Of a DNA stretch of 26,600 nt, positions 1 through 9,329 are shown piece by piece. The position numbers and the translations under genes are program-made. The notes below the pieces were generated by a model. That model did no database searches. It had not been told where the DNA came from and saw only the letters and a list, made by a program, of their open reading frames with translations. Each line of letters begins with the position of its first letter. Position 1 is the first letter of the stretch. This DNA comes from a virus: IMG/VR virus record IMGVR_UViG_3300030103_001184, positions 1 to 26,600 of that record. One strand, given 5' to 3'.

Positions 1-1545
1 CCTTTACAGACAACGCTAAATGAAGGTGGCACTCTTTCCGCTAGTGATACAACAATTACCGTAACCAGCACCACTGGTATCGTAGCTAATGATATTATAA
101 TGATTGATAATGAGTTAATTCTTGTCGGCGGCATATCAGGCAATGATTTAACTGGATGCACTAGAGGGTATGCAGGTTCAGGCGCAAGTTCAAATGTAAA
201 CACTTTTGGACCTACAGCCGCTGCTACTCACACTGACGGTAGTTTAGTTATTTTGGCTAAAGGTAATGCTGACCCCGCAGACGATTTTTCTGGATGGGGT
301 GTTGCAGCTTCTGGTGGTTTGACAACCACGACACAGATACGTTTGTGGTCACATGATAATTTTGGAGAAGATCTTCTTATAAACCCGCGAGATTCTGGCG
401 TGTTTTATTGGGATAAATCAACTGGCACAAACGCTAGAGCAGTGGAGTTGTCTACTTTGTCAGGCACAAAGAGAAGCGTTCCTACCATTTGTAAACAGAT
501 TATGGTTTCTGATAGAGATCGTCACGTTCTTGCTTTTGGCTCTGATGGATTAGGTAGTTCAACAGACACTCAAGGTAACGGAGTGCAAGACCCACTGTTA
601 ATACGTTTTTCCAGTCAAGAAAGTCCAATAGACTGGTTTCCTACTTCTTCTAATACTGCTGGGGATCTGCGACTTGGTTCAGGCTCTACCTTCGTAAAAG
701 CTATTGAAACTAAACGTGAAATCCTAGTGTGGACAGATACTGCGCTTACATCTATGAGATTTATTGGCCCTCCTTTTACATTTGGATTACAGCAGCTTGC
801 ATCCAACATAACTATAGCCGGGCCAAATTCCGCTGTTGCTACGGAAGATTTTGTGTTCTGGATGGGTGACGACAACTTTTATGTCTATGCTGGTCAAACA
901 AAACAATTACAATGTACTGTTAAGGATAAAGTATTCAACGACATTAATCTTGATCAAAACGACAAGATATATGGCGGAGTTAATTCTGAATTTAGTGAGG
1001 TGTTCTGGTTCTACGCATCAGCTAATTCACAGTCTAATGACAGATATGTAGTGTACAATTACTTGGACAAAATATGGTATTATGGCAATCTTAGCAGAAC
1101 AGCTTGGTTGGATCGTGGTACTCGGCCCTTCCCTCTGGCTACAGAAGGTGGGTATGTTTACAACCAAGAGTTCGGTCACGATGACGATGGAGCGGCTATG
1201 GAGTCGTATATAGAATCAGCGGTAATGGATATTGGTGATGGAGATAGATTTACTTTTATAAACAAGGTAATACCAGATTTAAGTTTTTCTGGTTCAACAG
1301 CTATATCTACCCCGCAAGCTACATTTACAATAAAATCCAGAGACAACCCCGGAGAGGATTTTTCTAATACTGGTTCTGGAACAACAATTAGGACACAAAC
1401 AGTCCCAGTTGAAACATATACAGCACAGTTAGACATGAGATCTCGTGGTCGTTCATTCGCGTTGAGGGTTGAGTCAAGTGCAGTTGGAGCTAAGTGGAGA
1501 CTAGGAAGCCCACGGGTTAATCTGCGTCAGGATGGGAGGCGCTAA
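1..1545 (+). CDS. P22 gp10-like tail / packaged-DNA stabilisation protein (5' end outside window)
   Basis: The reading frame is open from base 1, so the true start lies upstream; the first ATG at 100 is internal. The first ~60 visible residues form a beta-rich module ending in the pattern SGNDLTGCTRGYAGS and HTDGS, common in phage tail proteins. The rest is beta-rich and rich in aromatic residues, like a propeller, with VWTDTALTSMRFIG and VFWMGDDNFYVY. This layout recalls the P22 gp10 / Phage_stabilise family, which plugs the portal-tail channel after DNA packaging in podoviruses. The protein would sit in the virion tail hub. It is followed with a 1-base TAATG overlap by a 76-aa gene, so translation is coupled. 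The exact family is inferred by resemblance; a generic tail protein is the alternative. Confidence 0.6.
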   Translation, partial: PLQTTLNEGGTLSASDTTITVTSTTGIVANDIIMIDNELILVGGISGNDLTGCTRGYAGSGASSNVNTFGPTAAATHTDGSLVILAKGNADPADDFSGWGVAASGGLTTTTQIRLWSHDNFGEDLLINPRDSGVFYWDKSTGTNARAVELSTLSGTKRSVPTICKQIMVSDRDRHVLAFGSDGLGSSTDTQGNGVQDPLLIRFSSQESPIDWFPTSSNTAGDLRLGSGSTFVKAIETKREILVWTDTALTSMRFIGPPFTFGLQQLASNITIAGPNSAVATEDFVFWMGDDNFYVYAGQTKQLQCTVKDKVFNDINLDQNDKIYGGVNSEFSEVFWFYASANSQSNDRYVVYNYLDKIWYYGNLSRTAWLDRGTRPFPLATEGGYVYNQEFGHDDDGAAMESYIESAVMDIGDGDRFTFINKVIPDLSFSGSTAISTPQATFTIKSRDNPGEDFSNTGSGTTIRTQTVPVETYTAQLDMRSRGRSFALRVESSAVGAKWRLGSPRVNLRQDGRR

Positions 1546-1775
1546 TGTCTAGCAATCAAGTCCCACCACCAAGACTGCCGGAAGCTCCAGAGGAGTACAG
1601 CGTGAGCTATATGTCTGATTTAATAAGAGCTTTGGAGATATTTATTGAGCAAGAGCGTAACCCCGGAGGCATTCGTGCTTCTACTGCCACTTTAACTGGA
1701 TTACCTACAAGTGCATCTGGTCTTGAAGTTGGTTCTTTGTATAATGACTCAGGAACAGTGAAGATAGTGACATAA
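1545..1775 (+). CDS. Conserved small phage protein, 76 aa, virion block
   Basis: The start overlaps the stop of the tail gene (TAATG) and is preceded by GGGAGG at about 7 nt, so this is a real coupled gene. The protein begins with a Pro-rich stretch (PPPRLPEAP), then an amphipathic helix (SYMSDLIRALEIFIEQE), and ends in a short beta motif, GLEVGSLYNDSGTVKIV. Small proteins with this 'GslYnDsGtvKIv' ending are common next to tail genes in marine podophages. That is recalled family knowledge, not a search result. Function unknown; a minor tail or head-tail component is the simplest guess. Confidence 0.75.
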   Translation: MSSNQVPPPRLPEAPEEYSVSYMSDLIRALEIFIEQERNPGGIRASTATLTGLPTSASGLEVGSLYNDSGTVKIVT

Positions 1776-1799
1776 CAAGATTTTTCTGTATAATTGTTC
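1767..1799 (+). promoter_or_regulatory. Possible sigma70-like promoter overlapping an AATTGTTC element
   Basis: GTGACA (1767-1772), a 16-nt spacer and a consensus TATAAT (1789-1794) lie in the 46-nt gap before the gene at 1822. The TATAAT runs into AATTGTTC (1792-1799), the 8-mer repeated across the intergenic regions of this window. It could drive late virion genes; the -35 is imperfect. Confidence 0.4.
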
Positions 1800-1821
1800 G
1801 TGTTTAGTAAGGATTTAAACT

Positions 1822-2676
1822 ATGGGTTTTTTAGATGATCTAGCCAAAATAGCTTTACCTGCGGTAGCTGGCAGCTTTTTAGGGCCTGCTGCTGCTCCTT
1901 TGTTTAGTGGTGCAACTGGGATTATGGCAAACCCAGCCGTACAGAATGCTTTAATATCAGGAGGTATTGGCCTTCTGACTGGTCAAAAACCTAAAGACGC
2001 TCTGAAATCAGCACTGCTTGGCGGGATAGGATCTACCATGTTTGGCGGAGCCGGAACAATAGCTGATCAGGGAACAACTGCTATGGAAAGGGTAGATGCT
2101 CCATTTAGCCCAATGAGAGGAACTCAATCTCCAAGCGAAGCAGCCGCAGCAGCAAGAGAGGCGGCTTCAGCAGGGACAGGTGCAAGTCAAGGAGTTGAAG
2201 CAATTAAGCCAAAAACCATGTCGGCTGAGTTATTGCAGGGCCTTGGTATGGCTGATGACAATTTGTTATACAAAGTTTTAAACACAAAACTTGGCGAAGG
2301 TGCAGCCGCAGGTTTGCTTGCAGAGCTTTTAGCAAGTGGAGATAAAGAGGACACAAGAACGGCATTTGAAAAAAGACCATATGCTGGTGGTTTACAATAC
2401 GGTAAGCTTGGTGGCATAAATTATAATCAAGGCGGTTTAGTCCAGTATTTTAACCAAGGTGGTGCGATGGATAATTATCCAGCAAATCCTCCTAGAAGAG
2501 ACGGGCCTATCAATCCATACGAAGGATCTGGAACCAAAGACGATGTGCCAGCATTATTAACGGCTGGTGAATTTGTTATGACTCGTGACGCTGTTGAAGG
2601 CGCGGGTGGGGGTGACGTAAATAAAGGTCTTAACCGAATGTACAGTATGATGGATAAATTTGAGGGGATGGCATAA
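1822..2676 (+). CDS. Gly/Ala-rich virion-associated protein, 284 aa
   Basis: The start is preceded by TAAGGA. The N-terminal ~75 residues are hydrophobic and Gly/Ala-rich (LPAVAGSFLGPAAAPLFSG, GGIGLLTGQ), a pattern seen in membrane-active or assembly proteins of marine phages. Residues ~205-220 carry NQGGLVQYFNQGG. The C-terminal third contains GTKDDVPALLTAGEFVMTRDAV, a motif repeatedly seen in phage proteins encoded beside tail and ejection genes. It ends with a TAATG overlap into the next gene. No catalytic motif is visible. Context suggests a minor structural or ejection protein; I cannot be more specific. Confidence 0.7.
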   Translation: MGFLDDLAKIALPAVAGSFLGPAAAPLFSGATGIMANPAVQNALISGGIGLLTGQKPKDALKSALLGGIGSTMFGGAGTIADQGTTAMERVDAPFSPMRGTQSPSEAAAAAREAASAGTGASQGVEAIKPKTMSAELLQGLGMADDNLLYKVLNTKLGEGAAAGLLAELLASGDKEDTRTAFEKRPYAGGLQYGKLGGINYNQGGLVQYFNQGGAMDNYPANPPRRDGPINPYEGSGTKDDVPALLTAGEFVMTRDAVEGAGGGDVNKGLNRMYSMMDKFEGMA

Positions 2677-3575
2677 TGTCTACGCAAACAGTAGAACAAA
2701 TACAGCGTCTGGCTCCCTACCTTGAGGGGTTAGAACAGCGTCTCCTTGGAACAGCATTCGGTGAGTTTGATTCGTCTGGCAATCAAACTTCACAGGGCTT
2801 GCTTGATAGTCCAATTGCTTTACCACAACAACAAGTTGCTGGTCTTGATCCCCTACAACAGCAAGCCCTTGGCATGGCTCCGGGCATGGTTGGATCTTAT
2901 GCTCCATTTATGTTGGGTGCTTCAGGTCAAACGCTAGGTGGGCAAGCGGCTCTTTCTGCTGGTCTTGGCTCTTTAATGAACCTTCCAGCTATGGCTCAAC
3001 AATACATGAACCCGTATCAGGGTAGTGTTATCAATGAAATAAATCGCCAAGCTGCTATGGAAAAAAACAAACTAGCAGGTTCCGCTGTTGGGGCAGGGGC
3101 TTTTGGTGGTTCTCGTCAAGGTGTACAGGCTGCTGAAGCAGAGGGACGTAGATTGGCTGCTGTAGGAGAAGCACAGCGTAAAGGCTACCAAGATGCAATG
3201 AATACCGCACAAAAGTCCGCTCAACTCATGGGCGGTTTAGGGCAGGCATATGGTCAATTAGCTGGCACAACAGCCGATATTGGTCGTGTGCAGTCAGAAC
3301 TTGGCAGGGCTGATCTTGGCATGCTTACACAGCTAGGTGATATTGGTCGAAATCTCCAGTCACAACAGCTTGAGGCTCAAAGACAAAATCAATTAGCAGC
3401 GGCACAAGAGCCATTTACACGCCTTGAAATGGGACAGTCCTTGTTAAAAGGTATGCCTAGTGCTGGTTTATCGTCCACCTTTAAATCAGCCACAACTCCG
3501 GCAACAAATCCTTTCTTAGCAGGTGTGGGAGCATATACTGCCTTGCAGGGCATTAAGCCAACTGGCAGTAAATAG
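2676..3575 (+). CDS. Coil-containing virion protein, 299 aa
   Basis: The start overlaps the previous stop, and the ribosome site GAGGGG lies just upstream. The protein is Gln/Ala/Gly-rich. Its central part (about residues 109-180) reads YMNPYQGSVINEINRQAAME, then AGAFGGSRQGVQAAEAEG, then a long Ala/Gln helix. The combination 'NPYxxxV...GAFGGSRQ...' is a recurring signature of virion proteins in marine podo- and siphophages. Predicted largely helical, with coiled-coil character over residues ~115-250. Probably a component of the tail or of the internal core; function unknown. Confidence 0.7.
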   Translation: MSTQTVEQIQRLAPYLEGLEQRLLGTAFGEFDSSGNQTSQGLLDSPIALPQQQVAGLDPLQQQALGMAPGMVGSYAPFMLGASGQTLGGQAALSAGLGSLMNLPAMAQQYMNPYQGSVINEINRQAAMEKNKLAGSAVGAGAFGGSRQGVQAAEAEGRRLAAVGEAQRKGYQDAMNTAQKSAQLMGGLGQAYGQLAGTTADIGRVQSELGRADLGMLTQLGDIGRNLQSQQLEAQRQNQLAAAQEPFTRLEMGQSLLKGMPSAGLSSTFKSATTPATNPFLAGVGAYTALQGIKPTGSK

Positions 3576-3585
3576 GAGAGCTTAG

Positions 3586-5376
3586 ATGGCTCAAAATCAA
3601 ACATTACCTTTAAGTTCTGGTTTAGGGGCAATTAAAGCACCATCTCTACAAGGTGACGCAAACGAAGCAGCGTTTCGTAAGGATGCGGCAAGCGGTGGTA
3701 TGCTGGGTAAATTATTAAGCATGTACCCTACTCAGACTGAAGCAATTAATGCAAGAAAGTCTGCTCAAGAGGGGATTCTTCAAGCAATAAAAAATCTTAC
3801 AAGTGGGACTGGCTCAATAAACCCTAATTTAGCTGGAGCTGCTATGGATGGAACAGGCATTAGCGGCATGCCAGACCCAAGTCCTTTCGATATATTTGAT
3901 CCAGATCCTTCTGAAAAAATGCCTCTTACTGGTGATGGCGATCTTGGTGGAAGTAATGAAGACCAACCTCTTGTGTTTTCTGGAGATCCAAACCTAAATG
4001 TTGACATTGGAGCCGCTGGCCTTGGTGTTGAGCCTCCTGCTGACAGTGGAGGATCTACTCCGTCCACGGCAACCACTGGCGGCGCTGGTAGCGGCGAAGA
4101 GGCTGGTGGGCTTAGTGAGACTAATGCAAATCAAGCTCTTGTGTTTAGTGGCTCATCTCAAGACGCTGGAGATAAAAAAGAATATAAGAGTCCTTACGAA
4201 GAAGCCATTGCACAAGCTATGAAATCTTACGAAGATACAAAATCTGGTAAAGATACTGGTGTTAAAGGAATTGAATATTATAAAGACGAATTTTCTAAAG
4301 CTACAGGCATTGATATTTCAGGAGAAGCTGATAATCGTGCAGCTTTGATGGCTTTTGGATTAGCCCTTATGCAGAACAAAGCTGGCAGAGGGTTTGATGT
4401 TGGTAATATTTTAGGTGCAGTTGGAGCGGCTGGTGAGAAAGCCTTGCCTGTTATGGAAAAAGCAAGACAAGAACGCCGTGCAGGACAAATTGCTGCGGGA
4501 AAATATGCTCTTGAACAAAGAGCTAAAGATAAAGCTACAGTATTAGCAACTGAACAAGCGGCTTTGACTAGGTTGCAAGATTTGCAAAAAGCAGAAATGG
4601 ATAGACGCGCCAAAGAGAGATTAGAATTAATTAAAGGTATGCAGACCAGAAAAACTGAGAGGCTTAAAACTGAACTTAAAATGCTTGAAGATGGAGAAGG
4701 CGGTAATCTTGAATTTGATAAGACATACAATCTTCCATTTGCGACTGGGCAAGGAGCAAAGGATGCCTTTGATATTATTATGGCTTACGATAAGAAAAGT
4801 CCCAATAAGCCTGTGATCATTGGCGCAGAGCCTATGGTAAGAAAATATATAGATGGAAGGGCTGGTGTTCAGGACGCTAAAGAGCTTTTAGATGTTATGG
4901 AAAGTGCTGCCAGAGATATTGCTCAAGGAGGAGGTACAGCTAAATTAGCATTTGATAGACTTGCCTCTGTTAGCAAAGCCTTGTTCCCAGATCAAAATGT
5001 AGGAAAGCCAACAAGTGAAAAAGAATATGTTCAAGCTGTTAATGCTCTCATGGGAAGATTTAAAAGGTTCATGACTCAAGAAACAGGTAATGGCATTTCA
5101 AATGTGGATGTTAGCATATGGACAGAAGAAATTATGAAAAAGCCAACGTGGTTTACTAACCTTGATGAAACATTAAATGCCGTTAATCTTTTAAGAGACT
5201 TATTTGATCAAAAGTTGAATGAATTTGATCAAGGTTTAGATCATCTTTATGATGCACAAAATCACGTTGATGCTAAAGATCTTGTAGCTATTGAAGATAA
5301 ATATGGAACACTTGATCAAATTAAAGGCGTTGAAGGAAAATTAATTTTTAAAGACGGAAAAATAATTAGGGGATAA
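3586..5376 (+). CDS. Large probable internal virion / ejection protein, 596 aa
   Basis: AGGAGAG precedes the ATG. Three parts are visible. The N-terminal ~90 residues are mixed. Residues ~90-210 are a low-complexity, acidic Gly/Ser/Pro-rich segment that contains a near-duplicated phrase (QPLVFSGDP near 125, QALVFSGSS near 181). Residues ~288-371 are a long charged helix, very likely coiled coil (ALEQRAKDKATVLATEQAAL and following). The C-terminal ~200 residues are helical (FDKTYNLPFATGQGAKDAFD, YVQAVNALMGRFKRFMTQET). Size, composition and position before another large protein and the lysozyme match internal core or ejection proteins of podoviruses. No enzymatic motif seen. Confidence 0.65.
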   Translation: MAQNQTLPLSSGLGAIKAPSLQGDANEAAFRKDAASGGMLGKLLSMYPTQTEAINARKSAQEGILQAIKNLTSGTGSINPNLAGAAMDGTGISGMPDPSPFDIFDPDPSEKMPLTGDGDLGGSNEDQPLVFSGDPNLNVDIGAAGLGVEPPADSGGSTPSTATTGGAGSGEEAGGLSETNANQALVFSGSSQDAGDKKEYKSPYEEAIAQAMKSYEDTKSGKDTGVKGIEYYKDEFSKATGIDISGEADNRAALMAFGLALMQNKAGRGFDVGNILGAVGAAGEKALPVMEKARQERRAGQIAAGKYALEQRAKDKATVLATEQAALTRLQDLQKAEMDRRAKERLELIKGMQTRKTERLKTELKMLEDGEGGNLEFDKTYNLPFATGQGAKDAFDIIMAYDKKSPNKPVIIGAEPMVRKYIDGRAGVQDAKELLDVMESAARDIAQGGGTAKLAFDRLASVSKALFPDQNVGKPTSEKEYVQAVNALMGRFKRFMTQETGNGISNVDVSIWTEEIMKKPTWFTNLDETLNAVNLLRDLFDQKLNEFDQGLDHLYDAQNHVDAKDLVAIEDKYGTLDQIKGVEGKLIFKDGKIIRG

Positions 5377-5377
5377 T

Positions 5378-8300
5378 ATGCCTACAATTGACGTAGAAAT
5401 TTTGCCCGGACAATTTGTTCCTTTTGAAATTAGGGGAGAGAAACCTAATTATATTGAAATGCAACAAATAAATAAACTTGCAAAACAAGCTGAAAGATCT
5501 TCTTTACAACAAAATCAAGCCGCTCAAGCTACTCAACAAGAACAATTGTTCGACACAAAAACAGGCGTAAAAAGCGGATCTCTTCGTGCTGTTCTTTCTA
5601 TGGCTGAAACTGCTGAAGAAGAAGATGCTAAGTTAACAGAATTGTTCGGCATGTCTAAGGACACCGACTTTTTGCGCGATAATCGTGGGAGACTAGCTCT
5701 TACTCCTGAAGGTGGTAAAAAGGTTGGAGTTGACCTAGCGCAAAACACACTTATTGATGAAGAAGGTCTTTCTCGTTACGACTTTGCTGATTTAGCAAGC
5801 ATGGGCGCTGATATTGCTGGCGGTATTTACGGAACGGTAAAAGGCGCAGCGTTAGGCAGTGCAATGGGGCCAGTCGGTACTTTTCTTGGAGGCGCATTAG
5901 GCGCGGGTACGGGTACAGCAGCTTCAGGAGCCATTGAAGAGGCCATTGAAGGAATGCTTGGTGTTTCTAGGCAAAGTGCTGGTGAAATAACAAAAGATCT
6001 TGCTTTGGATTTTGGGATTGGCGCTGCTGGTGAAGTCGTTATTGGTGGCGCAATAAAGATTGCTGCTCCATTTGTGCGTGGGTTAAGAGGTAAAAGGCTT
6101 GAGGGAGAAGAGCTTCAAACAGTCGGCATGGGTCTTGCTGATGAAAAAGCGTCTAAAAGAATACTTTTAGCTCAAGCAAAAGAAATTTCTGAAAAAACAG
6201 GCCGTCCCGTTGATGAGGTAATGACCGAAATTTCTGGGCCAACAGGCATGGGGTTTGGCGAAACTCGTGTTGGATTTGGAGGTTTAGCACCAACTCTTGA
6301 TACTGCCGGGGGAACAGCAATTGGTGCCAGAGCGCAAAGAATTGGTGAAAAAATCAGAGGCACAAGTCAACGGTTAATTAACAATTATAAAACTTTAAAT
6401 GATACTTTTAATACTTACAAATCCCAACTTGGATTGTCTGCTGATGCACCTATATCCCAGACCATTGCAGATGAAGCTGGTGAGGTATTAAAAGCTGGAA
6501 TACAAGGCAAAAATCAAGCTTTAAGAGTTGCAGAAGAAGAAGCCAGAATGGGAGTTTTAAATCAATTTGATGAACTCACTAAAGAGCTTGGCGCAGCAGC
6601 AAAATCAGATGACAGTATAAATAATTTTGTATTTCAGTCCTTGGCTAAATCACTTAACCAATTTGATCAGTTAGCAACATCTAAGTATGCGGCTATTGAT
6701 AAGGTCATGAAAGACACGGTTGGTGATGCGGAAATATTTCTTACAAGTGACTTAAAGAAAACAGCAAAAAAACTTAAAACACGTTACACACCATCTATCA
6801 GAGCCAGCACTGGAATTCCTGACAAGCTGGCAGATGAAGATTTAGTAGCGAATGCAATTATACAAGGTTTTGAGGGCCTCGGAGACAAGGCTTCCTTTGC
6901 TCAACTTTATCTTCTTCGTAAAAAGCTATGGGATACAAACTTCGCTTTCAAAGGCATGAATGGCACGGATAAACTTGATGATGCAATCCGTCAAATAGAC
7001 GGCATGATGACAGAACAGGCTGTTAAAAACGTGGCCATATCTCCTGCCGCTTCTTCACTTAGCGCCGATAGTGTTCAATTATTAAACAATGCTGCCGAAC
7101 AGCTTGCTCCTGCTCGTAAGTTCTATTTGGACGGCATGACCAAAATTGACAACATGACCAGAGCAACAGGCTTGAAAGAACTAAGAGACAATGTTGTTAG
7201 GAGCAGAAATTCTGGCACTCCTATAGAAGATTTAATGCCGAATGTTACTCTTATGTCTAAAATAATTAAAAATGGGGATGCTCAGTCTGTAACTAAAACC
7301 TTAGATGTTATTAGAGCAAACGCACCTAAAGGGCAAAAAGACAAGCTTACGAATGAATTTAGAGAACGCCTTGCAACTGAGTGGTTAACAAATGCTGCAA
7401 AGAAAACAAGCTTTAAGGCTGATGATGCTTATGCTTTTAAGGGATCTAATTTTTCTCAACAGATTGACGATTTAGGCGCGACTGGTGATGTTCTTTTTGG
7501 AAAAGAACGGTATGCAAAGATTAAAAATCTTGCAGATCAAATACGTCAAACAACTATTCCCGGGAGAACAAGTAAGGTAGATGTGGAAAACGCATTAATG
7601 ATGGCAAGATCTACAGGTGCTAAACAACCATTTGTAAATGCTTTGCAAAACGTAGCGAAAGCTCAAAAAGAAGCTTACGATTTTCAAAATAATAGCATCC
7701 GAAAGAAAATATTGGCTAATGAAGATATAGACGCTGGAGTGGCAGCTTCTTATATCTCAGGCCCAGCTAAAACTAATGAAGTAAAATCAATAATGAACTC
7801 ACTTGATGATGCTGGCAGGGAAAAAGTGCAACAATTTTTCTTATCTCAGTTAACTCAAGATTTTGGAGTTAGCGCACTTGTCGATGGAAAGGCTTTACAG
7901 GGTATGTCTAAGGCTTTCTCTGCGGCAGCAGAAAAAGGCAAGTTAAGAGCCGTGTTTGGCAAAGAAACTGGAATTGATATGGAAAAGTTTGCTAAAATTC
8001 TAGCGGCAAATGCAAAAACTGCTCAAGGCGGTGATCTTATTGCGGCTAATATCGCTGCAAGTCCTTTAGCTAATCTGGGTTCAATTATCAGAGCTACTTT
8101 AGTTACAAGGATTTTAGACTCTGCACCAATATATCGTAGAGTCGTTAGAGACTATGAGCGTATGTCAAAAGGTCTTAGCCCTAAATCAAAGTCAGAGCTT
8201 CTAGGACAATTAATTGGAGCTGCTGTTGCTCAAACTCCGGGTCAAGCTTTGCAAGAAGGCGTTAACGAAGCCTCTAAACAAATTCGTGCCATAGCTGATA

Positions 8301-8512
8301 ACTCAGGATTAACTGAACAATTGTCCGCAATCCGAAGTAAGATGACTCCACCAAACACAGCATCTAGTCTTGGAGGCATAAACGTAACACAACCAACAGC
8401 CCCAGCAGGAACCAGTACAATTCGACAACAGGCAGCAGCGAACCCCGGTGTAGCTCAAACCTTGGGCATCAGAGGCCCAACGGCAGGTCTGTTAGGAACA
8501 GGGAACCCGTAA
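5378..8512 (+). CDS. Very large probable internal virion / ejection protein, 1044 aa
   Basis: It follows the 596-aa gene with one intervening base. The first ~40 residues form a small beta unit (VEILPGQFVPFEIRG) with a helix. Residues ~140-195 and ~207-236 are long Gly/Ala-rich hydrophobic stretches (GGIYGTVKGAALGSAMGPVG, FGIGAAGEVVIGGAIKIAAP) that could insert in a membrane. The remaining ~800 residues are helical and charged. This architecture fits podoviral internal core proteins that are injected with the DNA to span the envelope. No transglycosylase or peptidase motif was recognised. The perfect palindrome GAACAATTGTTC (5540-5551) lies inside the gene. Confidence 0.65.
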   Translation: MPTIDVEILPGQFVPFEIRGEKPNYIEMQQINKLAKQAERSSLQQNQAAQATQQEQLFDTKTGVKSGSLRAVLSMAETAEEEDAKLTELFGMSKDTDFLRDNRGRLALTPEGGKKVGVDLAQNTLIDEEGLSRYDFADLASMGADIAGGIYGTVKGAALGSAMGPVGTFLGGALGAGTGTAASGAIEEAIEGMLGVSRQSAGEITKDLALDFGIGAAGEVVIGGAIKIAAPFVRGLRGKRLEGEELQTVGMGLADEKASKRILLAQAKEISEKTGRPVDEVMTEISGPTGMGFGETRVGFGGLAPTLDTAGGTAIGARAQRIGEKIRGTSQRLINNYKTLNDTFNTYKSQLGLSADAPISQTIADEAGEVLKAGIQGKNQALRVAEEEARMGVLNQFDELTKELGAAAKSDDSINNFVFQSLAKSLNQFDQLATSKYAAIDKVMKDTVGDAEIFLTSDLKKTAKKLKTRYTPSIRASTGIPDKLADEDLVANAIIQGFEGLGDKASFAQLYLLRKKLWDTNFAFKGMNGTDKLDDAIRQIDGMMTEQAVKNVAISPAASSLSADSVQLLNNAAEQLAPARKFYLDGMTKIDNMTRATGLKELRDNVVRSRNSGTPIEDLMPNVTLMSKIIKNGDAQSVTKTLDVIRANAPKGQKDKLTNEFRERLATEWLTNAAKKTSFKADDAYAFKGSNFSQQIDDLGATGDVLFGKERYAKIKNLADQIRQTTIPGRTSKVDVENALMMARSTGAKQPFVNALQNVAKAQKEAYDFQNNSIRKKILANEDIDAGVAASYISGPAKTNEVKSIMNSLDDAGREKVQQFFLSQLTQDFGVSALVDGKALQGMSKAFSAAAEKGKLRAVFGKETGIDMEKFAKILAANAKTAQGGDLIAANIAASPLANLGSIIRATLVTRILDSAPIYRRVVRDYERMSKGLSPKSKSELLGQLIGAAVAQTPGQALQEGVNEASKQIRAIADNSGLTEQLSAIRSKMTPPNTASSLGGINVTQPTAPAGTSTIRQQAAANPGVAQTLGIRGPTAGLLGTGNP

Positions 8513-8513
8513 A

Positions 8514-8978
8514 ATGAACAAAGACAGATTACGCGAAGAGATAGCCGCTGATGAAGGCGTTAAACTCAACAGTGAAGGTGATCATATCATATATTTAGAT
8601 CACCTATCACTCCCAACCTGTGGTGTGGGTCATTTAATTACTGAGTCAGATGAAGAGTATGGCAAACCTGTAGGCACAGTCGTTGAAAAAGAGAGAGTGC
8701 GGAAATTGTTCGCCTTAGACATTGCAGTGACTATAGACGAGTGTCGAGTGCTATATGATGACTTTGATGACTTACCAGAAGAAGCACAACATATTATTGC
8801 AAACATGTGCTTTAATATGGGACGTCCCCGGTTGTCTAACTTTAAAATGATGAAAGCTGCTGTAGACGCTAGAGACTGGAATGAAGCCGCAGAACAGATG
8901 ATAGATTCTAGGTGGCACGATCAAGTCCCGAATCGAGCCAAGCGTTTGGTTAAACGGATGAGGGCGCTGGCTGATTAA
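8514..8978 (+). CDS. Phage lysozyme (endolysin), GH24 / T4-lysozyme type, 154 aa
   Basis: This enzyme hydrolyses the MurNAc-GlcNAc bond of peptidoglycan for lysis. The catalytic triad of T4 lysozyme (E-D-T, with D and T six residues apart) is visible as E14 in ADEGVKL, D28 in IYLDHLSLPT, and T34 followed by CGVGHLI. Downstream, FNMGRPRLSNFKMMKAA and the WNEAAEQMIDSRWHDQVPNR region match the C-terminal lobe of the family. Length is normal. There is no signal peptide, so a holin is expected, but none lies next to it; the two-helix protein at 20998 is the only small membrane protein seen. AGGAACAGGGAA serves as ribosome site. The 3' end is overlapped by an opposite-strand gene. Confidence 0.9.
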   Translation: MNKDRLREEIAADEGVKLNSEGDHIIYLDHLSLPTCGVGHLITESDEEYGKPVGTVVEKERVRKLFALDIAVTIDECRVLYDDFDDLPEEAQHIIANMCFNMGRPRLSNFKMMKAAVDARDWNEAAEQMIDSRWHDQVPNRAKRLVKRMRALAD

Positions 8979-9111
8979 CGGTTTTGCCGTTTGATATTTG
9001 TAATCCACACACGTTGCAAATTGTTATATCTTTACTATAGTCCACAGCGCTTTTGCACTTGGGGCATAGACCTGCCTCTATGAGCCTTTGCATTTCGCCT
9101 TTCTCCCTCAT
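8950..9111 (-). CDS. Small zinc-ribbon protein, 53 aa
   Basis: This short minus-strand gene starts at 9111 in an ATGA overlap with the stop of the ribbon-helix-helix gene, a strong sign of translational coupling. The protein has two CxxC knuckles, C16/C19 in LCPKCKS and C32/C35 in ICNVCGL, 12 residues apart, the pattern of a zinc ribbon. Its 3' end overlaps the last 29 bases of the lysozyme gene on the other strand. Zinc ribbons of this size bind nucleic acid or act as protein adaptors, so a partner or co-regulator for the RHH protein is plausible. Function not established. Confidence 0.65.
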   Translation of the reverse strand: MREKGEMQRLIEAGLCPKCKSAVDYSKDITICNVCGLQISNGKTVNQPAPSSV

Positions 9112-9287
9112 GCGGCTGAACCAATACCAGAATTAACTTCATTGCCATAACGCTCCTGATAAGAGTCAGAAACAAGTTTTGTAATTTGTTGTGATATTTT
9201 GCGATGATCGTCTGTAGCCAGTTTTGCAAGTTTCTTATGTGTCGCAAGATCTACAGCAACTGACTTGTATTGTTTTGTATCAGTCAT
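9108..9287 (-). CDS. Ribbon-helix-helix (Arc/CopG-like) DNA-binding protein, 59 aa
   Basis: The chosen start (MTDTKQYKS) has GGGAG seven bases upstream; an in-frame ATG eight codons earlier lacks one. Residues 7-43 fit an RHH fold: a beta strand (YKSVAVD), then helix A (LATHKKLAKLATDD), a turn (HRKIS) and helix B (QQITKLVSDSYQE). RHH proteins dimerise and bind DNA through the strand pair, usually as repressors. It is divergent from the nuclease gene at 9330, with a 42-bp gap, and coupled to a zinc-ribbon gene. These are the only minus-strand genes here, which fits an early or autonomous regulator. Target unknown. Confidence 0.75.
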   Translation of the reverse strand: MTDTKQYKSVAVDLATHKKLAKLATDDHRKISQQITKLVSDSYQERYGNEVNSGIGSAA

Positions 9288-9329
9288 TATAATACTCCCA
9301 TAAATTAACAACTATAGACATATATTAGC

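Noticed and set aside
4278-4730. 150-aa minus-strand open frame inside the 596-aa virion gene
   Set aside because: Ser/Ala/Leu-rich composition mirrors the helical coding strand; no ribosome site and no neighbours on that strand.
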